Positions 29,857-39,885 of a stretch of 64,000 nucleotides of DNA are shown here, in pieces. Within the stretch, counting starts at the first letter, position 1. Every line of letters starts with the position of its first letter. The DNA comes from Kaistella flava (ex Peng et al. 2021) (GTDB lineage: Bacteria; Bacteroidota; Bacteroidia; Flavobacteriales; Weeksellaceae), in assembly GCF_015191005.1 (NCBI RefSeq), contig NZ_CP040442.1, forward strand, positions 806,001 through 870,000, written 5' to 3'. The position numbers and the translations under genes were made by a program. Below the pieces are notes generated by a model that was given only the letters and a program-made list of their open reading frames with translations, searched no databases and was not told where the DNA came from.

Positions 29857-30690
29857 TTAATTTTCGTTGTAATGAACTCTGTATTTTTTGGTAAACAGAA
29901 GATAAAATGTGGTGAAAAGTACGATTCCAATGGCCAGAATTAGCCATTCCGACATTTTAAAGGTTTCGGCGAAACTTTCTGTTTTATTATAAAAAATTAA
30001 AATAGAGGAACATAAATTATTAAATGCGTGCAAAAGAATCGGTAAAAGCAGTGATTTTGTTTTGTAATAAACCAAACCAAGAACGCTTCCCAATAAAACT
30101 GCACCTACAAATTGCCAGGGATTTCCATGAACCAATCCGAAAACTACGGCAGAAATAATTATCGCAGTTTTGGGTTTCAATCCTTTGTTAAGAAGTCCTT
30201 TCATAATAATTCCACGGAAAACAATTTCCTCAAATAAGGGCGCCATCACGACAGCGAGCACAATTAAAGTGGCTTTATCATTGGTCATTTGATCCATTAA
30301 TCTTGAAAAATATTGATAGTATCCTCCAAAGAATGGTCCGGTAATCGGAATTTGTGAAGTGATGAATTCAGCAATAAACATCATTCCGAGCATCATCGGA
30401 AAGATCAAAAGATAGGTCATCAAATTGGTCTTCGAGAAATTGAAATTCAATTTTTGCCCAGTTGTTGGTCGACAGACGAAATAATCGAACGCGAAAATGG
30501 CTGATAAAAATCCAGCTGCATTGGCCAATAATAAATAATAATCCTGGTATTGGAGGTTGATCTTAAAAACGAAAACTGAGAAGACGTTTAAAACGGCAAT
30601 CAAAGCACTTCCGGCGAAAAATCCACCAACCAAAGCGAGCGCTCCTTTACCGTCAAAAACGAATTTTTTCCAAACCGGTTTATCTTCCAT
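29857..30690 (-). CDS. CPBP family intramembrane metalloprotease-like protein
   Basis: 277 residues with about eight hydrophobic segments. The CPBP/ABI signature is seen: EEIVFRG, then FGLVHGN, then LLHAFNN, giving the paired glutamates and histidines of the proposed zinc site. Family members include the Rce1-type CAAX protease and bacteriocin self-immunity proteins; substrate here unknown. Single gene. Confidence 0.86.
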   Translation of the reverse strand: MEDKPVWKKFVFDGKGALALVGGFFAGSALIAVLNVFSVFVFKINLQYQDYYLLLANAAGFLSAIFAFDYFVCRPTTGQKLNFNFSKTNLMTYLLIFPMMLGMMFIAEFITSQIPITGPFFGGYYQYFSRLMDQMTNDKATLIVLAVVMAPLFEEIVFRGIIMKGLLNKGLKPKTAIIISAVVFGLVHGNPWQFVGAVLLGSVLGLVYYKTKSLLLPILLHAFNNLCSSILIFYNKTESFAETFKMSEWLILAIGIVLFTTFYLLFTKKYRVHYNEN

Positions 30691-30848
30691 GAATTTTTAA
30701 TTTGGGCAAAGATAAATCTTTAAATAAAAACCGACGAAGCCCACGAGTTTATTTCTCTACGAAAATTCCAACTCTTTAAAAAAGAAGGAATCGCTTCCAT
30801 TTTCATTTTCGATAAAAAAAAACGATTTTTGCAAACTCAAATATAATT

Positions 30849-32444
30849 ATGTCAGATCTACTTAAAGAAATAGGGAAAAGAAAAACCTTCGGAATTATTG
30901 CCCACCCGGATGCCGGAAAAACCACGCTTACGGAAAAGCTCTTGCTTTTTGGAGGTGCGATTCAGGAAGCTGGTGCGGTAAAATCGAATAAAATTAAGAA
31001 AGGCGCCACTTCCGATTTCATGGAAATTGAAAGACAGAGAGGGATTTCTGTAGCAACTTCTGTTTTGGCATTTGAATATAAAGGTCACAAAATCAATATT
31101 TTAGATACGCCAGGTCACAAAGATTTCGCGGAAGATACGTACCGAACTTTAACGGCAGTTGATTCTGTAATCGTGGTAGTTGATGTTGCAAAGGGAGTTG
31201 AGGAACAGACTGAAAAATTGGTTCAGGTTTGTAGAATGCGAAATATTCCGATGATCGTTTTCATTAATAAATTGGACCGTGAAGGAAAAGACGCTTTCGA
31301 TTTGTTGGATGAAGTTGAGCAGAAATTGGGATTAACTGTTGTTCCACTTTCGTTACCAATTGGTATGGGAAGTGATTTCCAAGGGATTTATAATATTTGG
31401 GAACATAATATTCAATTGTTTTTAGAAGAGAAAAAACAAAGAGTTGGAAGCGCAGTTAAGTTTGATGACATTAATGATTCAAAAATTGATGAGGCGATCG
31501 GTGAAAAAGCCGCAGCAACTTTAAGAGAAGAATTAGAATTGATTCAGGAAGTTTATCCAGAATTTAATCGTGAAGATTATATGAACGGTGATTTACAACC
31601 TGTTTTCTTTGGTTCAGCTTTAAATAATTTTGGTGTTCGCGAATTGCTGGATGCGTTTATTGAAATCGCACCCAATCCACAGCCGAAAGAAAGCGATACC
31701 AGATTGGTAAAACCAGAAGAAAAAGATTTCACTGGATTTATCTTTAAAATCCACGCCAATATGGATCCGAAACACCGCGATAGATTAGCTTTCGTGAAAA
31801 TCGTATCAGGAACTTTTAAAAGAAATGAAAATTATCTCTTAGTTAGAGAAAATAAGAAAATGAAATTCTCTTCGCCAAATGCTTTCTTCGCCGATAAAAA
31901 AGAAGTCGTTGACGAAAGTTTCCCCGGAGATATTGTAGGACTTCACGATACTGGAAATTTCAGAATTGGTGATACTTTGACCGGTGGTGAAAAAATGAGT
32001 TTCAAAGGAATTCCGAACTTCTCACCAGAGCATTTCAGATATATTAATAATGATGATCCATTAAAAGCGAAACAGTTAGCGAAAGGAATCGACCAGTTAA
32101 TGGACGAAGGTGTGGCGCAATTGTTTACGTTGGACATGAACAATAGAAAAATTATCGGAACAGTTGGAGCGCTTCAATACGAGGTTATTCAATACCGTTT
32201 GGAGCATGAATACGGTGCTAAATGTACGTATGAACCACTTTCCATTCACAAAGCTTGCTGGATTGAAGCTGATGAAAAATCTGAAGAATTCAAAGAATTT
32301 GCCAGATTGAAACAACGATTTATGTGTAAGGATAAATATGGACGTCCGGTATTTTTGGCCGATTCTTCTTTTACGATTCACATGACTCAGGAGAAATTCC
32401 CGAACGTGAAATTGCACTTCATCAGTGAATTCAAACAAGACTAA
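30849..32444 (+). CDS. prfC: Peptide chain release factor 3
   Basis: 531-residue translational GTPase that recycles RF1/RF2 from the ribosome. G1 HPDAGKTTLTEK, switch I region GATSDFMEIERQRGIS, G3 DTPGHKDF and G4 NKLD are all visible, followed by the RF3-specific C-terminal domains. Normal length. Confidence 0.97.
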   Translation: MSDLLKEIGKRKTFGIIAHPDAGKTTLTEKLLLFGGAIQEAGAVKSNKIKKGATSDFMEIERQRGISVATSVLAFEYKGHKINILDTPGHKDFAEDTYRTLTAVDSVIVVVDVAKGVEEQTEKLVQVCRMRNIPMIVFINKLDREGKDAFDLLDEVEQKLGLTVVPLSLPIGMGSDFQGIYNIWEHNIQLFLEEKKQRVGSAVKFDDINDSKIDEAIGEKAAATLREELELIQEVYPEFNREDYMNGDLQPVFFGSALNNFGVRELLDAFIEIAPNPQPKESDTRLVKPEEKDFTGFIFKIHANMDPKHRDRLAFVKIVSGTFKRNENYLLVRENKKMKFSSPNAFFADKKEVVDESFPGDIVGLHDTGNFRIGDTLTGGEKMSFKGIPNFSPEHFRYINNDDPLKAKQLAKGIDQLMDEGVAQLFTLDMNNRKIIGTVGALQYEVIQYRLEHEYGAKCTYEPLSIHKACWIEADEKSEEFKEFARLKQRFMCKDKYGRPVFLADSSFTIHMTQEKFPNVKLHFISEFKQD

Positions 32445-32769
32445 GATCTTTTATAAATTTAGTATCAAAATATTTTAACCACAAAAGGCACAAAAGTTTT
32501 ACCTAAAAATGAACTTGGGAAAGGTCACATAAGTTCTCCGAAAATCAAAGATTTTCAACTTTGTGTTCTAAATATTTTCAAGATAAAACTAATTCTTATG
32601 TGACTTTTGTGGTTTTAATAAAATTTCAAACAGGAATAATTTGTAAAGTCTTTGTAAATTAATTTGCAAAACACAGATAGAGAGACTCTTAATGATTTTA
32701 AGAGTCTTTTTCTATTTTTAAGGGAATGCTATTTGATTACCTTGCACCGATTAAAATTTAAAAATCATC
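32445..32769. other. Intergenic stretch with an inverted ACCACAAAA repeat pair
   Basis: No ORF. TTAACCACAAAAGGCACAAA near 32476 and its inverse TGACTTTTGTGGTTTT near 32602 enclose about 110 bp, a MITE-like layout. A terminator hairpin follows at 32683. Confidence 0.5.
32683..32713 (+). terminator. Intrinsic terminator upstream of the DUF4349 gene
   Basis: AGACTCTTAA (32683-32692) pairs perfectly with TTAAGAGTCT (32698-32707), followed by T residues. It lies 240 bp after prfC, so it may end the prfC transcript or an unannotated RNA. Confidence 0.75.
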
Positions 32770-33912
32770 ATGAAAAAAATATTTGCCACCTTGCTACTTT
32801 TGGGTCTTTTAAGTTCTTGTAGTAAGCAGGAGTTTTCCGACGCAACAAGTTCTATCAAAAGAGCCGACAGTCTTTTTATGAAGGCCAATGACGGTTTAAA
32901 AACCATAGATTCCATTTCAAAAAGAATTAATGATTCTGATGGAATTGCAAGAAAGGTCCTTATTCCAACAATTGAAAAACAGACTAAAAGAATCGACAGC
33001 ACTTTGAAATCCGGAAGTTGGAAAATCGATTCTCTTCATAAAGATATTGCAGAAATTACGAAGAATGTAAAGGTTGGAACAGACGTTGCGAAAACTTTAG
33101 ATTCGGCCAATAAAGCACTTCAAAACGGTGAGAATGCACTTTCCGTTTTAAGCAAAACGGCAGATAAAATTCTGAAAAGAACGCAAGCCCAAAAAACGAA
33201 TACTTCAGCGAAAACTGAAAGTCAAAATCCAACAACGAATCAAAATAATACGGTTGTCGTTCCACCAATTGTGGAAAAAAACCCTTTGGTTAAAACGGCG
33301 ATTTTAGAAATTCAGGTAGATGACATTTCTCAGGCAAAATCGATTTTGAAACAGAAAATTCGCGAAAGTAGTGCTGATTTGGTTTCGGAAAATTTCAGTA
33401 AACAGGAAGGATTTGAAAGGGAATATATTACGGCAAAAGTTCCGTTGTATAATTTCGACAATTTGGTTTCTACGGTATCAAATGGATTGGGTGAAGTTAA
33501 ATCAAAATCAACTGAAAGTCAAGGAATCGATTATATTTCAAGCCAAATGTGCGATGTAGAAATCACTTTAGTTCAGAAAGAGTTAACTACTTCAAATCAA
33601 ATCGTTACAGACAGCAGTGATAAATACTCTGATTCATTTGGTTCAAAATCTTCGTCAGCATTTATGAGTGGCTTTAAAGTTCTTGGAGATATGATGGTTG
33701 CGATTCTCCCCTTCTGGCCCATCTTTTTAATTGCGGGTTTAATCTTCTATTTTGTGAGACGAAATAAAAAGAATAAGGAGTTGAAATTATTAGAAAATCA
33801 AAGTTCTGTTTCTGTTCAAAAAACAGAAACCACTACTCCATCTGATATCGCAGAAAAGAAAAATAACGAAGATTCTGACGAGCCAGATTATTCGAAATAT
33901 TTGCCGAAATAA
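32770..33912 (+). CDS. DUF4349 lipoprotein with C-terminal membrane helix
   Basis: 380 residues. Lipoprotein signal with Cys after LLSS. A helical region (residues about 25-130) is followed by a Gln/Asn/Thr-rich linker, then the DUF4349 domain (VKTAILEIQVDDISQAKS ... KVPLYNFDNLV), then a transmembrane helix PFWPIFLIAGLIFYFVRR and a charged tail. The double anchoring is typical of DUF4349 proteins. Function unknown. Confidence 0.82.
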   Translation: MKKIFATLLLLGLLSSCSKQEFSDATSSIKRADSLFMKANDGLKTIDSISKRINDSDGIARKVLIPTIEKQTKRIDSTLKSGSWKIDSLHKDIAEITKNVKVGTDVAKTLDSANKALQNGENALSVLSKTADKILKRTQAQKTNTSAKTESQNPTTNQNNTVVVPPIVEKNPLVKTAILEIQVDDISQAKSILKQKIRESSADLVSENFSKQEGFEREYITAKVPLYNFDNLVSTVSNGLGEVKSKSTESQGIDYISSQMCDVEITLVQKELTTSNQIVTDSSDKYSDSFGSKSSSAFMSGFKVLGDMMVAILPFWPIFLIAGLIFYFVRRNKKNKELKLLENQSSVSVQKTETTTPSDIAEKKNNEDSDEPDYSKYLPK

Positions 33913-34128
33913 TAATTAAAAACCACAAAAGTCACAAAAGAATTATGACAATAAAAGTGATTTACTAATCGTTTTAAAGTCCATGAAATTACCTCGCTAA
34001 ATCAATTTCAATTGGCTAAAGATAATATCTACTGATGTAATTATAGAAATAACTGTGTTTTTTTTTAAACACAAATGTCACTAATGATTTTCACAAATGT
34101 CACTAATAATAAACTGCATTTAAAACAG

Positions 34129-34166
34129 AAAGGACGAAGAAATCAAACCATTTCTTCGTCCTTTAT
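34129..34166. terminator. Strong bidirectional terminator
   Basis: AAAGGACGAAGAAA (34129-34142) pairs perfectly with TTTCTTCGTCCTTT (34151-34164) between the convergent DUF4349 and DUF2891 genes. Confidence 0.88.
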
Positions 34167-34208
34167 TTATGTAATTCGTGCACCTATTTGTGCAATTAGT
34201 GTTTACAA

Positions 34209-35279
34209 TTATTCCTCACTCAAAGCATAAACTGCGAAACTCGCTAACCAGTGATCTCCACCGTAATTACCCTGGAAAAGCAAAGGTAAAGCGTTGGCTA
34301 AAAATTTATCGGAGGTTGTCGCAAACTGTTTTTTAAGCGGATGATTGTCAGGTAATGATTTAGAAATCCCCTTCATCGTCCAGGCTCTGGTAAAGGAAAG
34401 TCCGACCAAATGAACGGTTTGAAAATCATTAATATCACTGATGATTGGGATTTCCGAAATATTAGCAATACTTTTTTTATCGTAAAATTGATTGAACCAT
34501 TTTACGAATTCTTTTTGAGGCAGAATTCTTCGCATCAAATCAGCAATTTCAAGACTTGGCGAAAAGAAATCACTTCCGTCCGGTTCCAGATAAGCCGGCG
34601 TTTTATGATCTTTTAAATAGAAGTATTTTGCTTTTTCCACCAGCTGATTTTCGAATACTTTATCATTTGCTGTTCTGGCCCAATCAATTGCAAAAGCCAT
34701 GGCAAAGGCAGAATTCGGATGAACTCCAGTTCTGTTTGGATAGGTTTGTTTGGGTAAATAAATTTTCCAAAGTCGCAGGATTTCATCGGTTAAAGGGTTT
34801 AAATTTTGATGCCAAACCTTCGCTTGAGGATCATCCCAGGTCATGAGTTCTTCATCTAATTTCAGCAACCACGCCCAACCATACGTTCTTTCAAAATTCA
34901 TTGAAACCGCATATTTTGTAAAGTAGGCCGATTCTTCTTTTATTTTTTCGGGCTGAAAAGAAGCGTTCAAAATTTCAAGGATTTCTTTTTTATTAGCCAA
35001 ATGTGGTTTTGACTTTAATAAGCGAACCAACATCCAATGTCCGTGAACAGACGAATGCCAGTCGAAACAACCGTAGAAACTTGGATGTAATTCGGTGGGA
35101 GTTAAAGTCGCTTCCTTTTCATTATTAATGATATGAGCCGTTTTATTGGGATATTCCTGATTGATGCATTTCATTGGTTTCTCGGCCAGTTTCGTTGCGA
35201 TATCGTCCGTGAATTTTGGCAAGTCCTGAGCGTTTACAGCGAAACTGAATAAGATTGCAATTGGAAAAAATTTATTCAT
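34209..35279 (-). CDS. DUF2891 family secreted protein
   Basis: 356 residues from the Met at 35279, which opens a signal peptide (MNKFFPIAILFSFAVNAQ); the longer frame to 35336 adds 19 unsupported residues. The sequence has the DUF2891 pattern: HPSFYGCFDWHSSVHGHWML, YGWAWLLKLD, GGDHWLASFAVYAL. Rich in Trp/His/Asp, with an alpha-toroid-like helical layout; enzymatic activity is not established. Confidence 0.85.
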   Translation of the reverse strand: MNKFFPIAILFSFAVNAQDLPKFTDDIATKLAEKPMKCINQEYPNKTAHIINNEKEATLTPTELHPSFYGCFDWHSSVHGHWMLVRLLKSKPHLANKKEILEILNASFQPEKIKEESAYFTKYAVSMNFERTYGWAWLLKLDEELMTWDDPQAKVWHQNLNPLTDEILRLWKIYLPKQTYPNRTGVHPNSAFAMAFAIDWARTANDKVFENQLVEKAKYFYLKDHKTPAYLEPDGSDFFSPSLEIADLMRRILPQKEFVKWFNQFYDKKSIANISEIPIISDINDFQTVHLVGLSFTRAWTMKGISKSLPDNHPLKKQFATTSDKFLANALPLLFQGNYGGDHWLASFAVYALSEE

Positions 35280-35450
35280 TTTTAATTTAATTAGAGGTAA
35301 TAGAATTGTGGAACTACTTTTAACGCAAAGACGCAAAGAGAATTTTTACAATTCGAATGTTTGTGAAATGCTTTTAGGGCGCAAAGGATTTTGACTTCGT
35401 CGAATCTTCTGTTTCACTTTGCGAAGGTCGCAAAAAGATGATCATTTAAT

Positions 35451-35477
35451 CTTGTCAGGGTTCTGAACACTGACAAG
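35451..35477. repeat. Palindromic intergenic element
   Basis: CTTGTCAG (35451-35458) is inverted as CTGACAAG (35470-35477) with GTTC/GAAC inside. No flanking T run of note. Looks like a dispersed palindrome. Confidence 0.6.
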
Positions 35478-35552
35478 GTTTTGCGGAATATAAATTATTG
35501 AAGAAAAGTAATTTCTAAAATTAAAAACATCAGTTATTTATTTGTCCAATTT

Positions 35553-35695
35553 GCAGCCCGACTTGAACGGAGCTCTTTTTTATTTTTGTCTGAGCCTCTC
35601 GTGGCAGTTGAGCCTGTCGAAACTAAGCCATCAATAATAAAAGCGGGAACCCTTCGACAAGCTCAGGATAAATTCAGGCGGAAATGTTTGCCCAA
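35553..35695. repeat. Dispersed intergenic repeat (REP-like), copy B
   Basis: Same start (GCAGCCCGACTTGAACGGA) and end (CAGGCGGAAATGTTTGCCC) as 4402-4514, with about 30 bp extra in the middle that includes an inverted GAGCCTGTCGAA. The rest of the 35280-35705 gap shows no gene. Confidence 0.75.
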
Positions 35696-35705
35696 AAAAG
35701 TATTA

Positions 35706-35948
35706 TTAGAAATTCAGTTTGCCGTTCGTCATTAGATAATAGAAAACTCCGGCGGCGATCATTAGAACAAAATAAACGATGACCAAAATCTTTTGTTTTT
35801 TGAGTGCGGACAAAACCAGCAAACCCAAAATCCCAAAAACTAAAACAAACATTTTTTGAATTGGATCAGTAATAAACATCGATCCTGCAATTAAAGCGAG
35901 CAATAAAAAATGGAAAACTCTTTCCTTCTTTAAGATATATTCTTTCAT
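35706..35948 (-). CDS. Small membrane protein
   Basis: 80 residues with three hydrophobic segments (about 12-27, 32-46, 52-72) and a basic N-terminus MKEYILKKER. No family recognised. It follows the 35996-36358 gene on the same strand but a terminator lies between them. Confidence 0.6.
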   Translation of the reverse strand: MKEYILKKERVFHFLLLALIAGSMFITDPIQKMFVLVFGILGLLVLSALKKQKILVIVYFVLMIAAGVFYYLMTNGKLNF

Positions 35949-35960
35949 TTTCTAAAAATA

Positions 35961-35991
35961 AGAAATCCTTTCAGAATGCTGAAAGGATTTT
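35961..35991 (-). terminator. Intrinsic terminator
   Basis: AAATCCTTTCAG (35962-35973) pairs with CTGAAAGGATTT (35978-35989), ending the 35996-36358 transcript. Confidence 0.8.
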
Positions 35992-35995
35992 CTCT

Positions 35996-36358
35996 TTATT
36001 TCATGTTGACTACTTTATCAACCACATATTTGGTATTTCCACGCCATGGAATTGCACCGTTGTACTCTTTGTAATGCAAATCGAATTGCTTTCCGCTGTT
36101 TTCTTCTAACTGTTTAAAGACAGCTTCGTTTTCTACAGAGAACTCAAATTCATAACTGGTAAGACCGCCAGTTTTTCCGCGACCAAAACCTTCCTGAATA
36201 AGTTTCCCTTCGTAAGTTTTAAATAGGTATCCTTTTTTCGTAGCGTAATTAAGATAGCCTGATTTGACGCCTTCCGCAAAAACGAAAAAATATTTATACC
36301 ACATAAAACCTCCCAAAACGAGAAGAACGGCCACAACAACGATCCAGATTTTTTTCAT
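35996..36358 (-). CDS. Single-pass membrane protein, conserved hypothetical
   Basis: 120 residues. One N-terminal transmembrane helix (residues 4-24), then a soluble domain with GYLFKTYEGKLIQEGFG and QFDLHYKEYNGAIPWRG. Homologous short proteins are sometimes labelled 6-phosphogluconate dehydrogenase in databases, which the sequence does not support: no dinucleotide-binding fold is visible. Lies 15 bp from the acyl-CoA dehydrogenase stop, so probably co-transcribed with it. Confidence 0.65.
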   Translation of the reverse strand: MKKIWIVVVAVLLVLGGFMWYKYFFVFAEGVKSGYLNYATKKGYLFKTYEGKLIQEGFGRGKTGGLTSYEFEFSVENEAVFKQLEENSGKQFDLHYKEYNGAIPWRGNTKYVVDKVVNMK

Positions 36359-36373
36359 AGCGTTTACTTTTTA

Positions 36374-37522
36374 CTAATTACTGTTCTTGGCGATACTTCT
36401 TGAAATTACGATTTTTTGAATCTCAGAAGTTCCCTCATAAATTTGAGTGATTTTCGCATCACGCATCATTCTTTCAACGTGATATTCTTTTACATAACCG
36501 TAACCTCCATGGATTTGAACTGCTTCAATTGTAGTATCCATAGCAACTTGCGAAGAATACAATTTTGCCATTGCTCCGATTTCAGAAATATCTTTTCCTT
36601 CGTCTTTTTCTACAGCTGCTTTGAAACATAACATTCTGGCTGCCATAATCGACGTTGCCATATCTGCTAATTTAAATGCAATTGCCTGGTGATTGATAAT
36701 TTCTGTTTTGAAGGCTTTACGTGTTTTAGCATATTTTAAAGCCAATTCGTAAGCACCAGAAGCGATTCCTAAAGCTTGAGAAGCAATACCGATTCTACCA
36801 CCGTTTAAAACTGCCATTGCGAAGTTAAATCCAAAACCGTCCTCACCAATTCTGTTTTCTTTCGGAACAACTACATCTGTGAAAAGCAAAGAATGCGTAT
36901 CACTTCCGCGAATTCCCAACTTGTCTTCTTTTGGACCGATTTCGAAACCTTTCCATCCTTTTTCAACGATGAAAGCATTGATTCCTTTATGTTTCTTTTC
37001 AGGATCGGTTTGTGCAATAACAATATAGTAAGTTGCAGTACCACCGTTGGTAATCCAGTTTTTAGTTCCGTTTAAGATATAATGATCACCTTTATCAACT
37101 GCCGTTGTTTGTTGCGAAGTAGCATCTGAACCCGCTTCCGGCTCTGATAAAGCAAATGCACCGATTACTTCCCCACTTGCAAGTGGTTTTAGATATTTCA
37201 TTTTTTGCTCTTCGTTGCAAAATTTTTCAAGACCAGCGCAAACCAATGAATTGTTTACAGACATTACTACCGCCGCAGAGGCATCTACTTTTGCAATTTC
37301 TTCCATAGCAAGTACATAAGAAACGCTATCCATTCCTGCACCGCCATATTTAGGATCTACCATCATACCAAGTAGTCCCAGTTCTCCCATTTTCTTTACC
37401 TGTTCGTGAGGAAACTTCTGAGCGTTGTCCCTTTCTATTACTCCTGGTAAAAGTTCAGTTTGTGCAAAATCTCTTGCAGCTTGCTGAATCATTAACTGTT
37501 CTTCAGATAAATTAAAATTCAT
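36374..37522 (-). CDS. Acyl-CoA dehydrogenase, short-chain type
   Basis: 382 residues. FAD enzyme of beta-oxidation or branched-chain amino-acid catabolism. The family motifs are clear: FALSEPEAGSDA, TKNWITNGG, and the catalytic-glutamate region IYEGTSEIQKIVISR near the C-terminus (Glu in YEGTSE). The substrate is not determinable; the sequence looks like butyryl-CoA dehydrogenase. The next gene on the other strand is an acyl-CoA ligase. Confidence 0.94.
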   Translation of the reverse strand: MNFNLSEEQLMIQQAARDFAQTELLPGVIERDNAQKFPHEQVKKMGELGLLGMMVDPKYGGAGMDSVSYVLAMEEIAKVDASAAVVMSVNNSLVCAGLEKFCNEEQKMKYLKPLASGEVIGAFALSEPEAGSDATSQQTTAVDKGDHYILNGTKNWITNGGTATYYIVIAQTDPEKKHKGINAFIVEKGWKGFEIGPKEDKLGIRGSDTHSLLFTDVVVPKENRIGEDGFGFNFAMAVLNGGRIGIASQALGIASGAYELALKYAKTRKAFKTEIINHQAIAFKLADMATSIMAARMLCFKAAVEKDEGKDISEIGAMAKLYSSQVAMDTTIEAVQIHGGYGYVKEYHVERMMRDAKITQIYEGTSEIQKIVISRSIAKNSN

Positions 37523-37692
37523 AAAGTTTAAAAATTGTTTGGTTGTAAAAATACAATTTTTCTAAAAAGGAAAAAATTAAAATAAAACTTACTTTCAAAT
37601 AGCTATTGTGGGTTTAAATAAAAATGATATTTTTACATTAATTCAATAAAATATTTGAATTAAATAAAGGTATTCATCAATAAAACTATCAT

Positions 37693-39471
37693 ATGTCAAT
37701 AAAAAGAACTTTTGATTTCGCGCATAATGCGTTAGAAAAATATTCAAGAGAAGATATGTTCGTTACCAAATATAATGGTAAGTGGGAAAAAACATCGACC
37801 AGCGAATTTATCGCTCTAGGAAATAAAGTGTCTCGAGGGTTATTAAAACTCGGCATAAAACCAGGAGATAAAATCGCGCTAATCACCACTGCCACAAGAA
37901 CTGAGTGGGCGGTAATGGATTTGGGAATCTCTCAAATCGGCGCAGTTTCTGTACCTGTTTATCCAAGTATTTCGGCTGACGATTATAATTTTATCTTTAA
38001 TAATGCTGATGTGAAATATTGTTTTGTTTCTGATAATGACTTGTATGAAAAAGTGATGAAAATTAGAAACCAAGTAGCCACGTTACAAGGTGTTTTTAGT
38101 TTTGATGAAATTAACGGTGCACCGAACTGGCGGGAAATTATTGATTTAGGAAGTGATGAAGCGACACAAGGTGAAGTTGAAGATATCTCTAACTCCATTA
38201 ATACAGAAGATTTAGCAACGATTATCTATACCTCTGGAACGACAGGAAAACCGAAAGGAGTAATGCTCTCCCATTTGAATATTGTATCAAATGTATTGGG
38301 TTCTAATCCAAGAATTCCGAGAGTGAAAGGTTTGGAATATTCGGATATCAAAATTTTAAGTTTCCTACCGATTTGTCACATTTTCGAAAGAATGCTTTTT
38401 TATCTTTATCAATACAATGGCTATGCGATTTATTTTGCGGAGAGCATTGAAAAGATGGGCGATAACATCAAGGAAGTGCAGCCGCATATTATGTCGGTAG
38501 TGCCGAGATTGATCGAGAAAGTGTACGATAAGATTTACGATAAAGGAACAAGTGCCGGTGGGTTAAAATCTAAAATATTCCTGTGGGCACTTGGCGTGAA
38601 TAAAGCCAAAGAGAAATTAGGAAAACCATCTGGTTTAAAAGAAATTATTGCTGATAAATTGGTTTTCTCCAAATGGAGAGAAGGTTTGGGAGGAAATATC
38701 ATTACGTTAGTTTCGGGTTCTGCGGCGTTGTCTGCACGATTAAATAAAATGTTTCAAAATGCCGGAATTCCTATATTGGAAGGTTATGGTTTAACGGAAA
38801 CTTCGCCAGTAATTTCAGTGAACAGTTTCGGTAAAATTAAAATCGGAACGGTAGGTCATGTTTTAGATAATCTGGAAGTTAAAATTCAGGAAGATGGTGA
38901 GATTACGGTAAAAGGTCCTTCTGTATTTAAATCTTATTTTAAAAATGAAGAGATGACCAAAGAAGTATTTACGGCTGATGGTTTCTTTAAAACAGGCGAT
39001 ATCGGACATCTTGATGATGAAGGTTATTTGCATATTACCGATCGTAAAAAAGAAATGTTCAAAACTTCTGGTGGGAAATATATCGCGCCTCAGGTGATTG
39101 AAAATCTAGCCAAAGCGTCAAAATTCATTGAGCAAATTATGGTGGTTGGTGATGGTGAAAAAATGCCGTGTGCTTTTGTACAGCCGGATTTCAATTTCAT
39201 CAAAAACTGGGCAGAAAGAAAACAGTTAAAAATCGGAACTACGCCAGCCGAAATGGCTAAAAGTCCGGAACTCAAAGAAAGAATAGGAAAAGAAATCGCT
39301 TATCTCAACACCAAATTAGGAAACTGGGAACAGATTAAAAGATTCGAACTCACGCCAGAAGTTTGGTCGATTGATTTAGGTCTCCTCACTCCTACTTTGA
39401 AACTGAAGAGAAAAGCAGTGAAAGAAAGGTACATCAAGCTGTATAATGAAATGTACGGACATACGGAGTAA
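37693..39471 (+). CDS. Long-chain acyl-CoA synthetase (AMP-forming)
   Basis: 592 residues. Activates fatty acids to acyl-CoA through an acyl-AMP. The ATP-binding loop TSGTTGKPKGVMLSH, the YGLTETSP motif, GDIGHLDDEGYLHITDRKKE and the C-terminal catalytic lysine segment are in order. Divergent from the acyl-CoA dehydrogenase, which fits a shared fatty-acid degradation role. Followed by a terminator. Confidence 0.93.
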   Translation: MSIKRTFDFAHNALEKYSREDMFVTKYNGKWEKTSTSEFIALGNKVSRGLLKLGIKPGDKIALITTATRTEWAVMDLGISQIGAVSVPVYPSISADDYNFIFNNADVKYCFVSDNDLYEKVMKIRNQVATLQGVFSFDEINGAPNWREIIDLGSDEATQGEVEDISNSINTEDLATIIYTSGTTGKPKGVMLSHLNIVSNVLGSNPRIPRVKGLEYSDIKILSFLPICHIFERMLFYLYQYNGYAIYFAESIEKMGDNIKEVQPHIMSVVPRLIEKVYDKIYDKGTSAGGLKSKIFLWALGVNKAKEKLGKPSGLKEIIADKLVFSKWREGLGGNIITLVSGSAALSARLNKMFQNAGIPILEGYGLTETSPVISVNSFGKIKIGTVGHVLDNLEVKIQEDGEITVKGPSVFKSYFKNEEMTKEVFTADGFFKTGDIGHLDDEGYLHITDRKKEMFKTSGGKYIAPQVIENLAKASKFIEQIMVVGDGEKMPCAFVQPDFNFIKNWAERKQLKIGTTPAEMAKSPELKERIGKEIAYLNTKLGNWEQIKRFELTPEVWSIDLGLLTPTLKLKRKAVKERYIKLYNEMYGHTE

Positions 39472-39524
39472 ATTTCAGGTACGGGTTCTGAGTATTCGGG
39501 ATTCGAAAAACAAATAAATTTGAA

Positions 39525-39552
39525 AGCACGGTTTTTTTAAGCCGTGTTTTTT
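39525..39552 (+). terminator. Intrinsic terminator after acyl-CoA synthetase
   Basis: CACGG (39527-39531) pairs with CCGTG (39542-39546), with A/T pairs extending the stem and an eight-T run. The rest of the 39472-39885 gap shows no gene; a TAATTTTG promoter-like box lies at 39827-39834. Confidence 0.65.
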
Positions 39553-39885
39553 TTGATGAAAAAGCGTAAGAAATTATATACTCCTAAATAGCTATGCCTA
39601 TTTTTATACTTATAATAAATATCAGTTTCGTTTTAAAATTAATTTGAAAATTCTATCCTCACATTATCATTCCAAATATCACCAACGAACTTTAAACAAT
39701 TATAAATAAACATCAAGAATATAAGCTTTTTTAGGTTCAAAATATTTCCTCTAATCAGATCTATTAATTTAAAACAATCATCTAAATACCAGCCAGTTCA
39801 ATGTTTTTTAATTAAAATATTTATTGTAATTTTGATTGAGAAACAGCAAATTACTTTTCTATTTTCAGTTTAAAACCAAACCATC

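Noticed and set aside
35996..36358. 6-phosphogluconate dehydrogenase annotation
   Set aside because: 120 residues with a membrane helix and no NADP-binding motif; the enzyme is over 460 residues.
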